Origin: JALZOC01 sp038320555
GTDB lineage: Bacteria; Acidobacteriota; Vicinamibacteria; Vicinamibacterales; 2-12-FULL-66-21
Direction: 5' to 3'
Assembly (NCBI GenBank): GCA_038320555.1
Contig: JBBQEJ010000019.1
Span: forward strand, 1 to 52,558
DNA: 52,558 nt
Part shown: one piece after another, positions 32,593-40,849 of the stretch
Numbering within the stretch: position 1 is the first letter of the stretch
Layout: every line of letters begins with the position of its first letter
The notes under the pieces: model-generated
Told to the model about the DNA's origin: nothing
The model's input: only the letters and a program-made list of their open reading frames with translations
The model's database searches: none
Made by a program: the position numbers and the translations under genes

Positions 32593-33940
32593 GTTCGTCC
32601 TGTGGGGCGTAGCCGCAAGCCTCGGGTTATTTGGGCTGCTCCGTCTGAACTGGACCGAGGCGCACATCGTGCTGCCGTTGACCCGCGCACAGGCGATGCT
32701 CGCGGTCGGAGTGCTCGGCGCCCCCGCGTCGCCCGTCATCGCCACGCTTGCCTGCAGCGGGACCGACGCGTTAGCCCTGTGCCTCGGGGCCATCCTGGCG
32801 TACCCGGTACCGTGGCGAACGCGCCTGGCCGGCGCTGGTGGCGGCGCCGCTCTGATCCTCGGCCTCAATACGGTGAGAATCGGCACACTTGGGCGAGTGG
32901 CCTCCTCGCAAGCGTGGTTCAACGCGCTTCACGTCTATATCTGGCCCGGAGTGCTCACGCTCGCGATCGCCGGATACGTGTGTTTGTGGATGCGACTGGC
33001 GGATCAGCGAGACACGCCATCGCGCGAGGATCGTGAGGTCTTCCGAGCGCCACAGGCTTCTTCTTCGCCGTATCCAATTGCGCCACCGGCGCCCCAACCC
33101 TCGCGGCGATTCGTCCTGCTCGCTGCCGCATTTCTGCTTCTGTTTGCAGCCGCCTCGCCGCTCTACCTTCAGAGTCCCCGCGTGCTGGCGCTGGCGGGCT
33201 TTATCGCTCGTGCCGCCGCAGTGATCCTCGGCGTCGCGGGTGTGAGCGCGCACGCGGCGGCCAATGTGCTCTGGACCCCGAGCGGAGGCTTTCTCGTAAC
33301 GCAGGAGTGCATTTCCACGCCGCTGATCCCGGTCTACGTGGCAGCTGTCTGTGCGTATTCGAAGACGCGGCAGCGACTGATTCTCGGCGTCATCTCCACG
33401 CTACCGCTCTTCATCGGCCTGGGGATAGTGCGACTCCTGGTAGTAGCCCTGCCGGGGGTGGTGGCCTCGCCGATGTTCCTGGTGCACGCGTTCTATCAAC
33501 TGCTCTCGGGGGCAGTGGTCGTATTCCTCGCCGCGGTGTGGCGCCACGGCGGCAGAGCGGCGTTTGGCCACGCGCTGACCGGCGTCGTCGTGGGAATTCT
33601 GTTCGTCTACCTGATTGGTCCTTCCTACACACGCATGGTCACGCTCCAGGCGGCAGTTCCGCTCAACGATCCGCAGGGAGCGATTGCGCTCCTCCCCACG
33701 TTCCAGGTCGGTCTCTATCTCGCGCTGTGGGTTGCGGCTTATGCCGCTGTCGGCTGGAGCCGCTTCCTGGCCGGACTCGCGGTTCTCGGGCTGACGCAGG
33801 CAGCGGGCCTGCTCGCGCTCCACGTCCTTGCCAGCTACTCGGATCTCACGGCCCAGGTGCGCGACGTCCGCGGGTGGGCGATTGCAGGACCCGTGTTGAT
33901 CTTCGCCGCAGTGGTTAACGGTGCCAAACCGCATCGCTGA
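32552..33940 (+). CDS. Tandem (double-domain) exosortase/archaeosortase-family protein
   Basis: 462 residues from the GTG at 32552, which has AGGAG eight bases upstream; an ATG at 32528 would add eight residues. It is a polytopic membrane protein with two exosortase-like domains. The first has Cys68 in LACSGTDALALC, Arg109 in LGLNTVRIGT and His127 in NALHVYIWP. The second has Cys253 in VTQECISTPLIP, Arg294 in GLGIVRLLVV and His312 in FLVHAFYQLL. The Cys-Arg spacing (41) and Arg-His spacing (18) are identical in both. A Pro/Ser-rich linker (about 166-186) joins them and four more helices follow. Exosortases are transpeptidase-like proteases that process C-terminal sorting signals. A double domain is not an architecture I know. 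Confidence 0.85.
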   Translation: MLTDTPRAPTDALKFVLWGVAASLGLFGLLRLNWTEAHIVLPLTRAQAMLAVGVLGAPASPVIATLACSGTDALALCLGAILAYPVPWRTRLAGAGGGAALILGLNTVRIGTLGRVASSQAWFNALHVYIWPGVLTLAIAGYVCLWMRLADQRDTPSREDREVFRAPQASSSPYPIAPPAPQPSRRFVLLAAAFLLLFAAASPLYLQSPRVLALAGFIARAAAVILGVAGVSAHAAANVLWTPSGGFLVTQECISTPLIPVYVAAVCAYSKTRQRLILGVISTLPLFIGLGIVRLLVVALPGVVASPMFLVHAFYQLLSGAVVVFLAAVWRHGGRAAFGHALTGVVVGILFVYLIGPSYTRMVTLQAAVPLNDPQGAIALLPTFQVGLYLALWVAAYAAVGWSRFLAGLAVLGLTQAAGLLALHVLASYSDLTAQVRDVRGWAIAGPVLIFAAVVNGAKPHR

Positions 33941-35945
33941 AGTCGCGTCGGTCTCGGCCCTGGCCGTCGTCGTCACACTGGTGATTGCCGGACCGGTTCT
34001 TCGCGCGCCGTCCGAACGAGTATTCGGCATGGAGATCGTCGGCCGCCATCACGATCCGTTCACGACCATGGAGCAGTTCGAGCGCCCAATCAGCATCGGC
34101 GTGTATTCGCAACCGGTTACGGACATCAGCGGTGCGCTGCTCGCTCGAGTCTCGGGAGGCGTGGCGGCGTACAATTGGCTGGTCCTTCTCAGCTTTCCAC
34201 TGTCAGCCGTCGCGGCGTACCTGCTTGCGCGTCAACTGAGGCTCTCGCCGCCGGGCGCAACCGTCGCCGCGATGGCGTACGCGTTCTCTCCGTTCCATCT
34301 CGCGCACGCCGCATACCATCCTCACATCGCGCAGACCCAATGGGTTCCACTTTATTTTCTCGCGCTCTGGCGTTGTCTGGACGAGGCTTCACCCTTGGCG
34401 ATTGGCTTTCTTGGCGTCGCGACGATGGCCGTGACGCTCTCGAACTTTTATGCGGGCATGATCGTGGCCGTGATCACACCGGTCGGCGTTGCCGCTTACT
34501 GGCTCGTCACGTCCCGGTCGGACAATCGAGGGATCCGCCGGCTCGGCATCACCGTCGGAAGTCTCGTGCTCCTTGCGGCCTGCGGAATGGCATATGCGTC
34601 ATACGCTGCCGGACCAGTCCTCACCAACGGCGCCACGTTCGCGTTTCCTCGGGCCGATCTGTTCCGCTATAGCGCGAAGTGGTGGAGCTACCTCATGCCG
34701 CCGGTTGCAAGTCCAATCGTCGGCGCCGCCGCCCGTCGCGTCTGGACTGGAGTGGGAATCACCGAAGGACTGCTCGAGCAACAGGTGAGCCTCGGTTGGG
34801 GAGTCGTCGCGCTTGGGCTGATCGCCATCATTCGGTGGGTGGTCTCCGCAAGGGACGTTCGGTCGGCGAACGAAAGCGAACGAGAGCGGCCGTTACCCTC
34901 GAACGACGGTCAGCAACCGGCGTCGCTTGCGCGTGTGCCAATCGTGGTCATGGTCGCGCTCGCGGCCCTTCTGTGTTCCCTGTCGCCGGAGCGGACGATC
35001 GGGGCGTTCACATTCGTCCGGCCGTCCTCTTTTTTGTATCTCGTCGTGCCGATGTTCCGCTCGTACTCGCGGTTTGGGGTCGTGGTCCAGCTCATGGCGG
35101 TGTTGCTGGCGGGGATGGGTGTGGAGTACCTCCGCCGGACCGGGAGCCGGCGCGCGCAGATCGCCTGCGTCGCGCTCGTGGCCCTGACTGTCTGCGAGTA
35201 CGCCGTATGGCCCCCGCAAATGTTCCGCGACGTCCTTCCCGCGGAGGCGCATCGGTGGGTCATGCGGCAACGCGACCCCCTGCGGGTCCTGGACTGCACC
35301 CCGCTGAATCAGGAATCCGAATCGGTTCAATGGCTGACGGCTGCTCGCGTCACGATGCTGGGTGGCTCGATCGGTGACTGCACGGAACCGCACCTGCCCC
35401 AGAAACTTGCGGCGACGGGGTACACACACCTGCTCGTCCGCCGTGACGCAGGCGGACGATCGCTTACGGATCACTCCGAGCCCGAAGGATTGCGCCTCGC
35501 TGCGCGTTTCGACGATGGCCAGGTGTTCGCGGTTACGGCGCAGAGGCCGGCAATCTACACCGGCACGATGACGGGGTTCTTTACGCGCGAGCACGATGCG
35601 ATACGGTCCTGGCGATGGATGGGAACAGATGCCGCGTGGACCATTGTGAACACGAGCGCTCGGCCGATCGTCGCGACCCTCGGACTAGAAATGGCGTCCT
35701 TCCATCGCGTGCGGCACGTCGTGTTGCGGCTCGACGGGCATCCGGTGCAGACGCTCGCCGTCGAGCCCCCGTGCCGCGTCTATCAGATTGGTCCGCTCAC
35801 GATGCCCCCCGGCGACCACGAGCTCGTGTTTCATCCGGACGAGGAACCCACGGTAGCCACCGACGTGATCAATAACGGTGACCTGCGGCCGCTGTCGTTT
35901 GCCGTCGGCACATGGAGTTGGACCGTAAGGAGTGAACAGCGATGA
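33921..35945 (+). CDS. Large membrane protein, GT-C/YfhO-like
   Basis: 674 residues from the GTG at 33921, overlapping the exosortase end by 20 bases. The first 440 residues hold about ten membrane helices, with an early acidic extracytoplasmic loop (GRHHDPFTTMEQFERPIS). The 230-residue C-terminal part is soluble and beta-rich (MASFHRVRHVVLRLDGHPVQ, LTMPPGDHELVFHPDE). This resembles YfhO/GT-C-type lipid-linked glycosyltransferases. Many exosortase loci carry polysaccharide genes, so glycosylation of the sorted proteins or of an exported glycan is plausible. Specific substrate unknown. Its stop overlaps the methyltransferase start by four bases (ATGA). Confidence 0.75.
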   Translation: MPNRIAEVASVSALAVVVTLVIAGPVLRAPSERVFGMEIVGRHHDPFTTMEQFERPISIGVYSQPVTDISGALLARVSGGVAAYNWLVLLSFPLSAVAAYLLARQLRLSPPGATVAAMAYAFSPFHLAHAAYHPHIAQTQWVPLYFLALWRCLDEASPLAIGFLGVATMAVTLSNFYAGMIVAVITPVGVAAYWLVTSRSDNRGIRRLGITVGSLVLLAACGMAYASYAAGPVLTNGATFAFPRADLFRYSAKWWSYLMPPVASPIVGAAARRVWTGVGITEGLLEQQVSLGWGVVALGLIAIIRWVVSARDVRSANESERERPLPSNDGQQPASLARVPIVVMVALAALLCSLSPERTIGAFTFVRPSSFLYLVVPMFRSYSRFGVVVQLMAVLLAGMGVEYLRRTGSRRAQIACVALVALTVCEYAVWPPQMFRDVLPAEAHRWVMRQRDPLRVLDCTPLNQESESVQWLTAARVTMLGGSIGDCTEPHLPQKLAATGYTHLLVRRDAGGRSLTDHSEPEGLRLAARFDDGQVFAVTAQRPAIYTGTMTGFFTREHDAIRSWRWMGTDAAWTIVNTSARPIVATLGLEMASFHRVRHVVLRLDGHPVQTLAVEPPCRVYQIGPLTMPPGDHELVFHPDEEPTVATDVINNGDLRPLSFAVGTWSWTVRSEQR

Positions 35946-36748
35946 GTTCGGCGTACCAGACTTTCTGGGCCGGAGTCGGCGCGCGCTTTCCCGATCTCGC
36001 AGGCGCCGTCTCCACGCAGTATTACGCGGACAATGAACGGCGTCTGTTTACCGAGCACTTTCCCGCGCTCGAAGGACTGAGGATACTCAAGACCGATCTG
36101 TGGGACGAGGCCAAGAACACACGCATCCTCGTGTGGGCCAACCGCCAGGGCGCACGCGTCTACGGGGTCGACATCTCGGAGCCCACCGTGATTCAGGCGC
36201 GCGCAGCGTTCGATCCAGATTCGGCCGAGCGACATCATCGACATTGTCTACAGGGAGCCGTCGCCGATGTGCGCGAGCTGCCGTTTCGCGACGCATGCTT
36301 CGATGCAATCTACTCAATGGGAACGATCGAGCACTTCGACGAAACCGAGCACGCCGTCGAAGAGATGGCTCGCGTCCTCAAACCGGGCGGGCGCGCCATC
36401 GTCGGGGTCCCGAACCGGCACGACCCGTTCCTCAGGCCGTTGTTTGCCACGCTGCTACAGGCGGTCGGCCTTTACGGCTACGGGTACGAGAAGTCCTACT
36501 CACGCCGCGCGCTGAGACAGATGCTCGAAACGGCCGGCCTGAACGTGGTCGCGGAAACCGCCATCCTGTTCATCCCCGGGTGGCTCAGGATGCTCGACCT
36601 TGCGTGTCACGTGTGGTGCCGGCCGCTCGCTGCGATCACGGGGACTCTCGTCGGTCCGTTCGTGTTCCTCGATCGCCACGTCCCGGCCGTGCGGCGGCAC
36701 GGTTACCTCCTGGCGACCGTCGCCATGAAGCCGGAACGCGACGCCTGA
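35942..36748 (+). CDS. SAM-dependent methyltransferase (type 11-like)
   Basis: 268 residues. The core methyltransferase features are VYGVDISEPTVIQAR (motif II acidic residue), VADVRELPFRDACFDAIYSMGTIEHF (motif IV) and LKPGGRAIVGVPNR (motif VI). The usual glycine-rich motif I is replaced by LKTDLWDEAKNTRIL, a variant I associate with some uncharacterised methyltransferases in this phylum. The C-terminal third has two hydrophobic stretches (AETAILFIPGWLRMLDLA, ITGTLVGPFVFLD) and may sit at the membrane. It is the last gene of the speD-exosortase operon, and its 3' end overlaps the convergent DUF3494 gene by 113 bases. Confidence 0.85.
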   Translation: MSSAYQTFWAGVGARFPDLAGAVSTQYYADNERRLFTEHFPALEGLRILKTDLWDEAKNTRILVWANRQGARVYGVDISEPTVIQARAAFDPDSAERHHRHCLQGAVADVRELPFRDACFDAIYSMGTIEHFDETEHAVEEMARVLKPGGRAIVGVPNRHDPFLRPLFATLLQAVGLYGYGYEKSYSRRALRQMLETAGLNVVAETAILFIPGWLRMLDLACHVWCRPLAAITGTLVGPFVFLDRHVPAVRRHGYLLATVAMKPERDA

Positions 36749-38414
36749 TTGTTACCTTCCACCCAATTTGGGTACGCGTGATGTGGCTCGCGCCCGTCGC
36801 CGCAACCGGACATATCCGTAATCCTGTGAGGCCCACGGCCAGAAAGACAAGGAAGGCCAGAGGCAGGACTGGAACCGCTGTCGTCATGACGATCGTGAAC
36901 GAACGCTGCACGAAACACCCGTTCGTGTCCGTCGCGCGGACCGTGAACGTCGAGGTGCCGGGCGTCGTCGGGGTTCCCGCCAGCACGCCGCCCGCAGTGA
37001 ACGTCACTCCCGACGGCAGCGCGCCTGCTGTCACTCCATAGCTGTACGGCGCGTTCCCACCGCTCGCTACGATAGTCCGGCTATAGGCGACCCTCACCGT
37101 CCCGTTGGGCAACGTCGGCGGGGACAGGGTAATCGTCGGGCACACCGGCGGCGGCGGCGGAGCAGCGGCGATGACGATCGTATAGGCCAGCGCCGCGAAA
37201 CATCCGTTCGTGTCCGTCCCGCGTATCGTGAACGTCGGACTACCGGCCGTCGTCGGCGTTCCCGCCAGCAGGCCGGCAGCGGTGAGCGTCACGCCCGTCG
37301 GCGCTGCGCCGCTCGTTATGCCAAAGCTGTACGGCGCGTTCCCGCCGCTGCCTACGATAGTCTGGCTATAGGCGACCCCTACCGTGCCGCTGGGCAACGT
37401 CGGCGGGGACAGCGTAATCGTCGGACACACCGGCGGCGGCGGCGGAGCCGCCGCGATGACGATCGTATAGGCCAGCTCCGCGAAACACCCGTTTGTGTCC
37501 GTTCCCTGTACGGTGAACGTCGAACTACCGGCCGTCGTCGGCGTCCCGGCCAACACACCGGCCGCGGTGAGGGTCACACCCGTCGGCAGTGTGCCTGCGG
37601 TTACCCCAAAGCTGTACGGCGCGGCCCCGCCGCTACCTACGATCGCCTGACTGTATGCGACCCCGACCGTGCCATTGGGCAACGTCAGCGGGGACAGTGT
37701 AATCGTCGGGCACCCGCCTCCTGGACCGCTGCACCCTCCAACCGTGTTGGTGCCCGCCATCGTCACGGCTCCGGCTGCTGTCGTCAACGCTCTCCCGCTC
37801 AGCACCGCGCCGACACCCAGCGTGACGCCAGCTTGCGCGACAACCGTTCCGGCGAACGTGAAGCCGTTGAGCGTCGCAGCGCTGGTAACCTGCCAGAACA
37901 CGTTGCACGCGGAGGCACCGTTAATCAGCACGACGTTTGAGTTAACGTTGGCCGTGATCGCGCTTCCAACCTGGAAAATGTAGGTACCGCCGCCACTGAG
38001 CGTCAGCGTTGTCCCGGCCGCGATGTTGGCCGTGCTCCCAAAGGAGTACGCGCCTGGGTTCAGCGTGACTCCACCCAGCTCCGCAACGATGGGCGTCGCG
38101 CCCCCGGTGCCCGCCAAGGTCGCGTACAGAGAGGTGACCGCCGCTTGCGCAGCAATCGCCGCGCTGTCATTGGCGTGTGTTGAGAAGGGCGGTGCGACGG
38201 TCGCTCCGGCAGGAAAGCCGGTGATCGACGTACCGGGTGACACGCCCACATCGCCAGTGATCACGGTGCCCGTGCCGGCGGCGGTAACGGTCGAGCCACC
38301 CAACACCGCGAAGCTTTGGGCGGAACCGAGCGATGGCTGCGCGAATGCCGGAGAGGCCGCGCAAAGAAGCGCGGCCAACACGCTTACCGCCAACTGCAAG
38401 AGATTGCGCTTCAT
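36636..38414 (-). CDS. DUF3494 ice-binding-like protein with three Ig-like repeats
   Basis: 592 residues from the ATG at 38414, with a signal peptide ending SPAFAQ. A DUF3494 beta-helix comes first (FAVLGGSTVTAAGTGTVITG through AVLSGRALTTAAGAVTM). Three nearly identical putative Ig (He_PIG) repeats of 95 residues follow (CPTITLSPPTLPNGTVGVAY ... GVLAGTPTTAGSSTFTV ... GTDTNGCF), joined by proline runs. The DNA repeat has a 285-base period over about 36.86-37.71 kb. After the last repeat comes VPVLPLAFLVFLAVGLTGLR, a hydrophobic helix in the place where a CTERM sorting signal would lie. The frame then runs about 60 residues more, overlapping the methyltransferase gene on the other strand. That overrun may reflect a lost stop. 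Confidence 0.8.
   Translation of the reverse strand: MKRNLLQLAVSVLAALLCAASPAFAQPSLGSAQSFAVLGGSTVTAAGTGTVITGDVGVSPGTSITGFPAGATVAPPFSTHANDSAAIAAQAAVTSLYATLAGTGGATPIVAELGGVTLNPGAYSFGSTANIAAGTTLTLSGGGTYIFQVGSAITANVNSNVVLINGASACNVFWQVTSAATLNGFTFAGTVVAQAGVTLGVGAVLSGRALTTAAGAVTMAGTNTVGGCSGPGGGCPTITLSPLTLPNGTVGVAYSQAIVGSGGAAPYSFGVTAGTLPTGVTLTAAGVLAGTPTTAGSSTFTVQGTDTNGCFAELAYTIVIAAAPPPPPVCPTITLSPPTLPSGTVGVAYSQTIVGSGGNAPYSFGITSGAAPTGVTLTAAGLLAGTPTTAGSPTFTIRGTDTNGCFAALAYTIVIAAAPPPPPVCPTITLSPPTLPNGTVRVAYSRTIVASGGNAPYSYGVTAGALPSGVTFTAGGVLAGTPTTPGTSTFTVRATDTNGCFVQRSFTIVMTTAVPVLPLAFLVFLAVGLTGLRICPVAATGASHITRTQIGWKVTIRRRVPASWRRSPGGNRAAARPGRGDRGTRTDRRESP
36856..37710 (-). repeat. Three 285-bp tandem repeats inside the DUF3494 gene
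   Basis: Matching words such as CACACCGGCGGCGGCGG occur at 37141 and 37426, a period of 285 bases (95 codons, one Ig-like domain plus proline linker). The high DNA identity implies recent duplication, and the repeat number may vary between strains. Confidence 0.75.
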
Positions 38415-38547
38415 GATGCCGACGTGAGGAACAGGATGGCTTCCGCCGGACGCCACGGACGTATTTGACTGTGTTGGCCGCGCGGTGACTGTGCAATACG
38501 GCTCATCCCCGCTGAACTCGACGGCGCCGCTTGAGGTTGAGGTGAGC

Positions 38548-40365
38548 CTACAGGAGGTCGAGGATCGCGCTTTCGGCGTAGATGAGTGCCGTCATCACGA
38601 CCAGAATCTGGACAATGACGGGCGTCATCTCTTTGATCCATTCCCACGGCGTGTAGTGCGCGTCCAAGTCACGCTGGATAAAGGCGAATGCCACGACCGA
38701 CTGCGCACACCCGATGTGCGTCCAGCAGCCGCCGAGCGCATAGCCAGCGATTTGCGCCATCGCGAACAGGTGCAGGACCCTCGTGTCGAACCCGTGAAGG
38801 CCGCGAGACGCGAAATCGGCCACTACGTTGTTGTCGAGGATCGCAGAGAGGAATGTCGATCCAAGAAACTGCGCGAAGGCGACGTGGCCCTGACCCAGCG
38901 TTCCGACCCCTGCTCGAATCAGTCCCTGCATCCCTTCGAAGAACCCCGCGGTGGTGAGAAGGGTGATGGAGACAAAGAGCGGAAATAGAAAGTAGTACTC
39001 CGCATACTCCTGCTGTGCCTCCTGTAACGCCAGGGCGCGCATCCTGGGAATGCCGCCGATCGCCGGCAGTGCGGCGAAGAAGGCCGCAAACGAGGCCAGA
39101 AACAACGGGACCTTGTCGTAGATTCCGTGCACGATGAGCACGGCCATGAAGGGGACGAGCGCGAAGAGGCCAATCTTCTGCGCACGCTGGCGGACCCGCG
39201 CCATGGCGGCCAGCACCTCGTCGACGGCCAGCTCCGCGTGGAACGCGGCTTCGTACTGTCCCGCCGCATCGAACACATAGTGGCGATCGAGACCGTCGGC
39301 TAGTTCTTCTGCGACAAAGTGTCCGAGCAGCACTCGACGAGTGTCCGGCGGGACGCCTGCCTGAATCAGGGCAAGGCCAAGCGGCTGGCCACCGCGTATC
39401 CGCGCGATCACGTGTTCGCCCCACAGATCGGCAGGACCTGCATGAGCCTCGATGAGCTCCACAGCAGTCAGTACCTCGCCATGACGTGAGGCCTGCAGAA
39501 AGCGCACGTCCGCCGCGTTCGCGTCGATGACGTCCATGTTTTCGAGATTCACGAGCTGGCCGCCAAGTTTTCCTCGAAGCTGCCAGGCCACGACGAGATA
39601 TGCGGCGATGGCGGCTGGCGCGCAGTACACCAGAAAGAAAGCGTTACTGAGGTGAGGATAGAGATTCGCCCTCATAATGAGGTTCGGCGGCTCTCCGTAC
39701 ACCATCCAGATGCCACAGATGGTCGTGATGGCCGTGCACACCATGACGGCGTACCGGACCGCGGCCGCAGGCGCGGCCGCGAGCATCAGAATGATGACTA
39801 GCGTACGAATCGTCAGCCCCACCATCGAGACGCCCCCGAGCGTGCCGGACGCGAAGGCGACGACTACGGTCACCGAGATGACCGTGGGGAGGATCAGACC
39901 CCGATGGCGACGAAGCAGGAAGAACGCGACGCCTTCCAGCAATCGCGTCTGCGCGATGACCGACACGAACAACGTCAGGCCGAGCAGGAACAGCATCGTG
40001 TCGAGGTGAATCAGATCGTCCAGACCTCGGAAAGACAGCAGGTGCTGCTGAACCCAGTACCACGCACCGCGATTCGCAATCTCCGTATGCCAGCCCGACA
40101 TAGCCAGTCCGGCAAATGTTGCAACAATGATCAGCAACATTCCGTACGTGAAGGCGTTCTTGTGGATTTGGTACCTGAACGAGCCGGACAGAAAGAGCCC
40201 GAGGGTCGTGGCCAGGACTTCCGTCGCCAACAGCCAGAGGGGCATGGCTGCGACGCGGCCCGTCAGGAGTATTCCGCAGGCCACGAGGGCGCAACCGGCC
40301 AGAAACCACGAACCCGGCATCGTGACGATTGGAGGCGGGGACTGAAGCGATGTGGCGTCGCTCAC
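38548..40365 (-). CDS. NhaD/ArsB-like ion permease with cytoplasmic insert
   Basis: 605 residues from the GTG at 40365. About twelve membrane helices in two halves flank a soluble insert of about 150 residues (roughly 265-410), which contains VIDANAADVRFLQASRHGE and LLGHFVAEELADGLDRHYVF. The second half carries FLGSTFLSAILDNNVVADFASRG, resembling the SxxxDN motif of the ion transporter superfamily (NhaD Na+/H+ antiporters, ArsB, SLC13). The first half has YGEPPNLIMRANLYP, the matching NPP-like motif. Substrate cannot be decided. Two tiny membrane proteins are encoded just upstream in the same direction, 21 bases before its start. Confidence 0.8.
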   Translation of the reverse strand: MSDATSLQSPPPIVTMPGSWFLAGCALVACGILLTGRVAAMPLWLLATEVLATTLGLFLSGSFRYQIHKNAFTYGMLLIIVATFAGLAMSGWHTEIANRGAWYWVQQHLLSFRGLDDLIHLDTMLFLLGLTLFVSVIAQTRLLEGVAFFLLRRHRGLILPTVISVTVVVAFASGTLGGVSMVGLTIRTLVIILMLAAAPAAAVRYAVMVCTAITTICGIWMVYGEPPNLIMRANLYPHLSNAFFLVYCAPAAIAAYLVVAWQLRGKLGGQLVNLENMDVIDANAADVRFLQASRHGEVLTAVELIEAHAGPADLWGEHVIARIRGGQPLGLALIQAGVPPDTRRVLLGHFVAEELADGLDRHYVFDAAGQYEAAFHAELAVDEVLAAMARVRQRAQKIGLFALVPFMAVLIVHGIYDKVPLFLASFAAFFAALPAIGGIPRMRALALQEAQQEYAEYYFLFPLFVSITLLTTAGFFEGMQGLIRAGVGTLGQGHVAFAQFLGSTFLSAILDNNVVADFASRGLHGFDTRVLHLFAMAQIAGYALGGCWTHIGCAQSVVAFAFIQRDLDAHYTPWEWIKEMTPVIVQILVVMTALIYAESAILDLL

Positions 40366-40386
40366 GCTACGCCCACGGGTCTGTCT

Positions 40387-40533
40387 TTATTTGGACACGG
40401 CACGGTGCCGCCTCAGCCACTGGAAGACAACGGCCAGCACGATGCCCATCGCGATCGCTATCGGGGGAGCGCCGGCCTTCAGCAGCAGTCCTGCTGCCAG
40501 AATGCAGGCGCCGATCAAGTATTGCCAGGTCAT
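40387..40533 (-). CDS. Micro membrane protein, 48 residues
   Basis: MTWQYLIGACILAAGLLLKA begins a protein with two short hydrophobic segments (5-18 and 24-37) and a basic end (WLRRHRAVSK). GGAG lies about nine bases before the ATG. Its start overlaps the stop of another micro-protein (ATGA), and its stop is 21 bases before the permease start, so the three form one translation-coupled unit. The topology (two helices, positive C-terminus) fits a small permease subunit or regulator, which is an inference. Confidence 0.65.
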   Translation of the reverse strand: MTWQYLIGACILAAGLLLKAGAPPIAIAMGIVLAVVFQWLRRHRAVSK

Positions 40534-40628
40534 TTCCACACCACTCCGACGAAGATCAATACCAGCGTCGCGACAACACCAGCGCCGGCAGGGTGAGAGT
40601 CTATCTTACGTACTCTCTGAACCGGCAT
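40530..40628 (-). CDS. Micro membrane protein, 32 residues
   Basis: Starts ATG at 40628 (MPVQRVRKIDSHPAGAG) and ends in a single membrane helix (GVVATLVLIFVGVVWK). The N-terminus is basic and would stay in the cytoplasm. Its TGA overlaps the ATG of the 48-residue gene. The ribosome site is weak. The hydrophobic pattern and the four-base overlap support it; length alone would not. Confidence 0.5.
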   Translation of the reverse strand: MPVQRVRKIDSHPAGAGVVATLVLIFVGVVWK

Positions 40629-40849
40629 GACCCGACATTTGTGTCAATCTCGATCGAATTCAGCTCCTTTTTTGTAGCCGCCGCCAGCCGCTGTCAGGGA
40701 TTCCAGACGTTCGGAGCCAGGACGATTGACTACTACTTGAATGTGCGGGAAGGATGATCGCCCCACCAGTCTGTCGCCGGGAGAGATCTCGTCACATCAA
40801 CCGTGCAGTGCGTTCCTCTTCTTCGATCCCCTCGCTCAGGCCCGCGGAG

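Noticed and set aside
40329..40757. 142-residue frame on the plus strand
   Set aside because: Lies opposite the permease start and the two micro-proteins, whose membrane helices and overlapping ends are better evidence.
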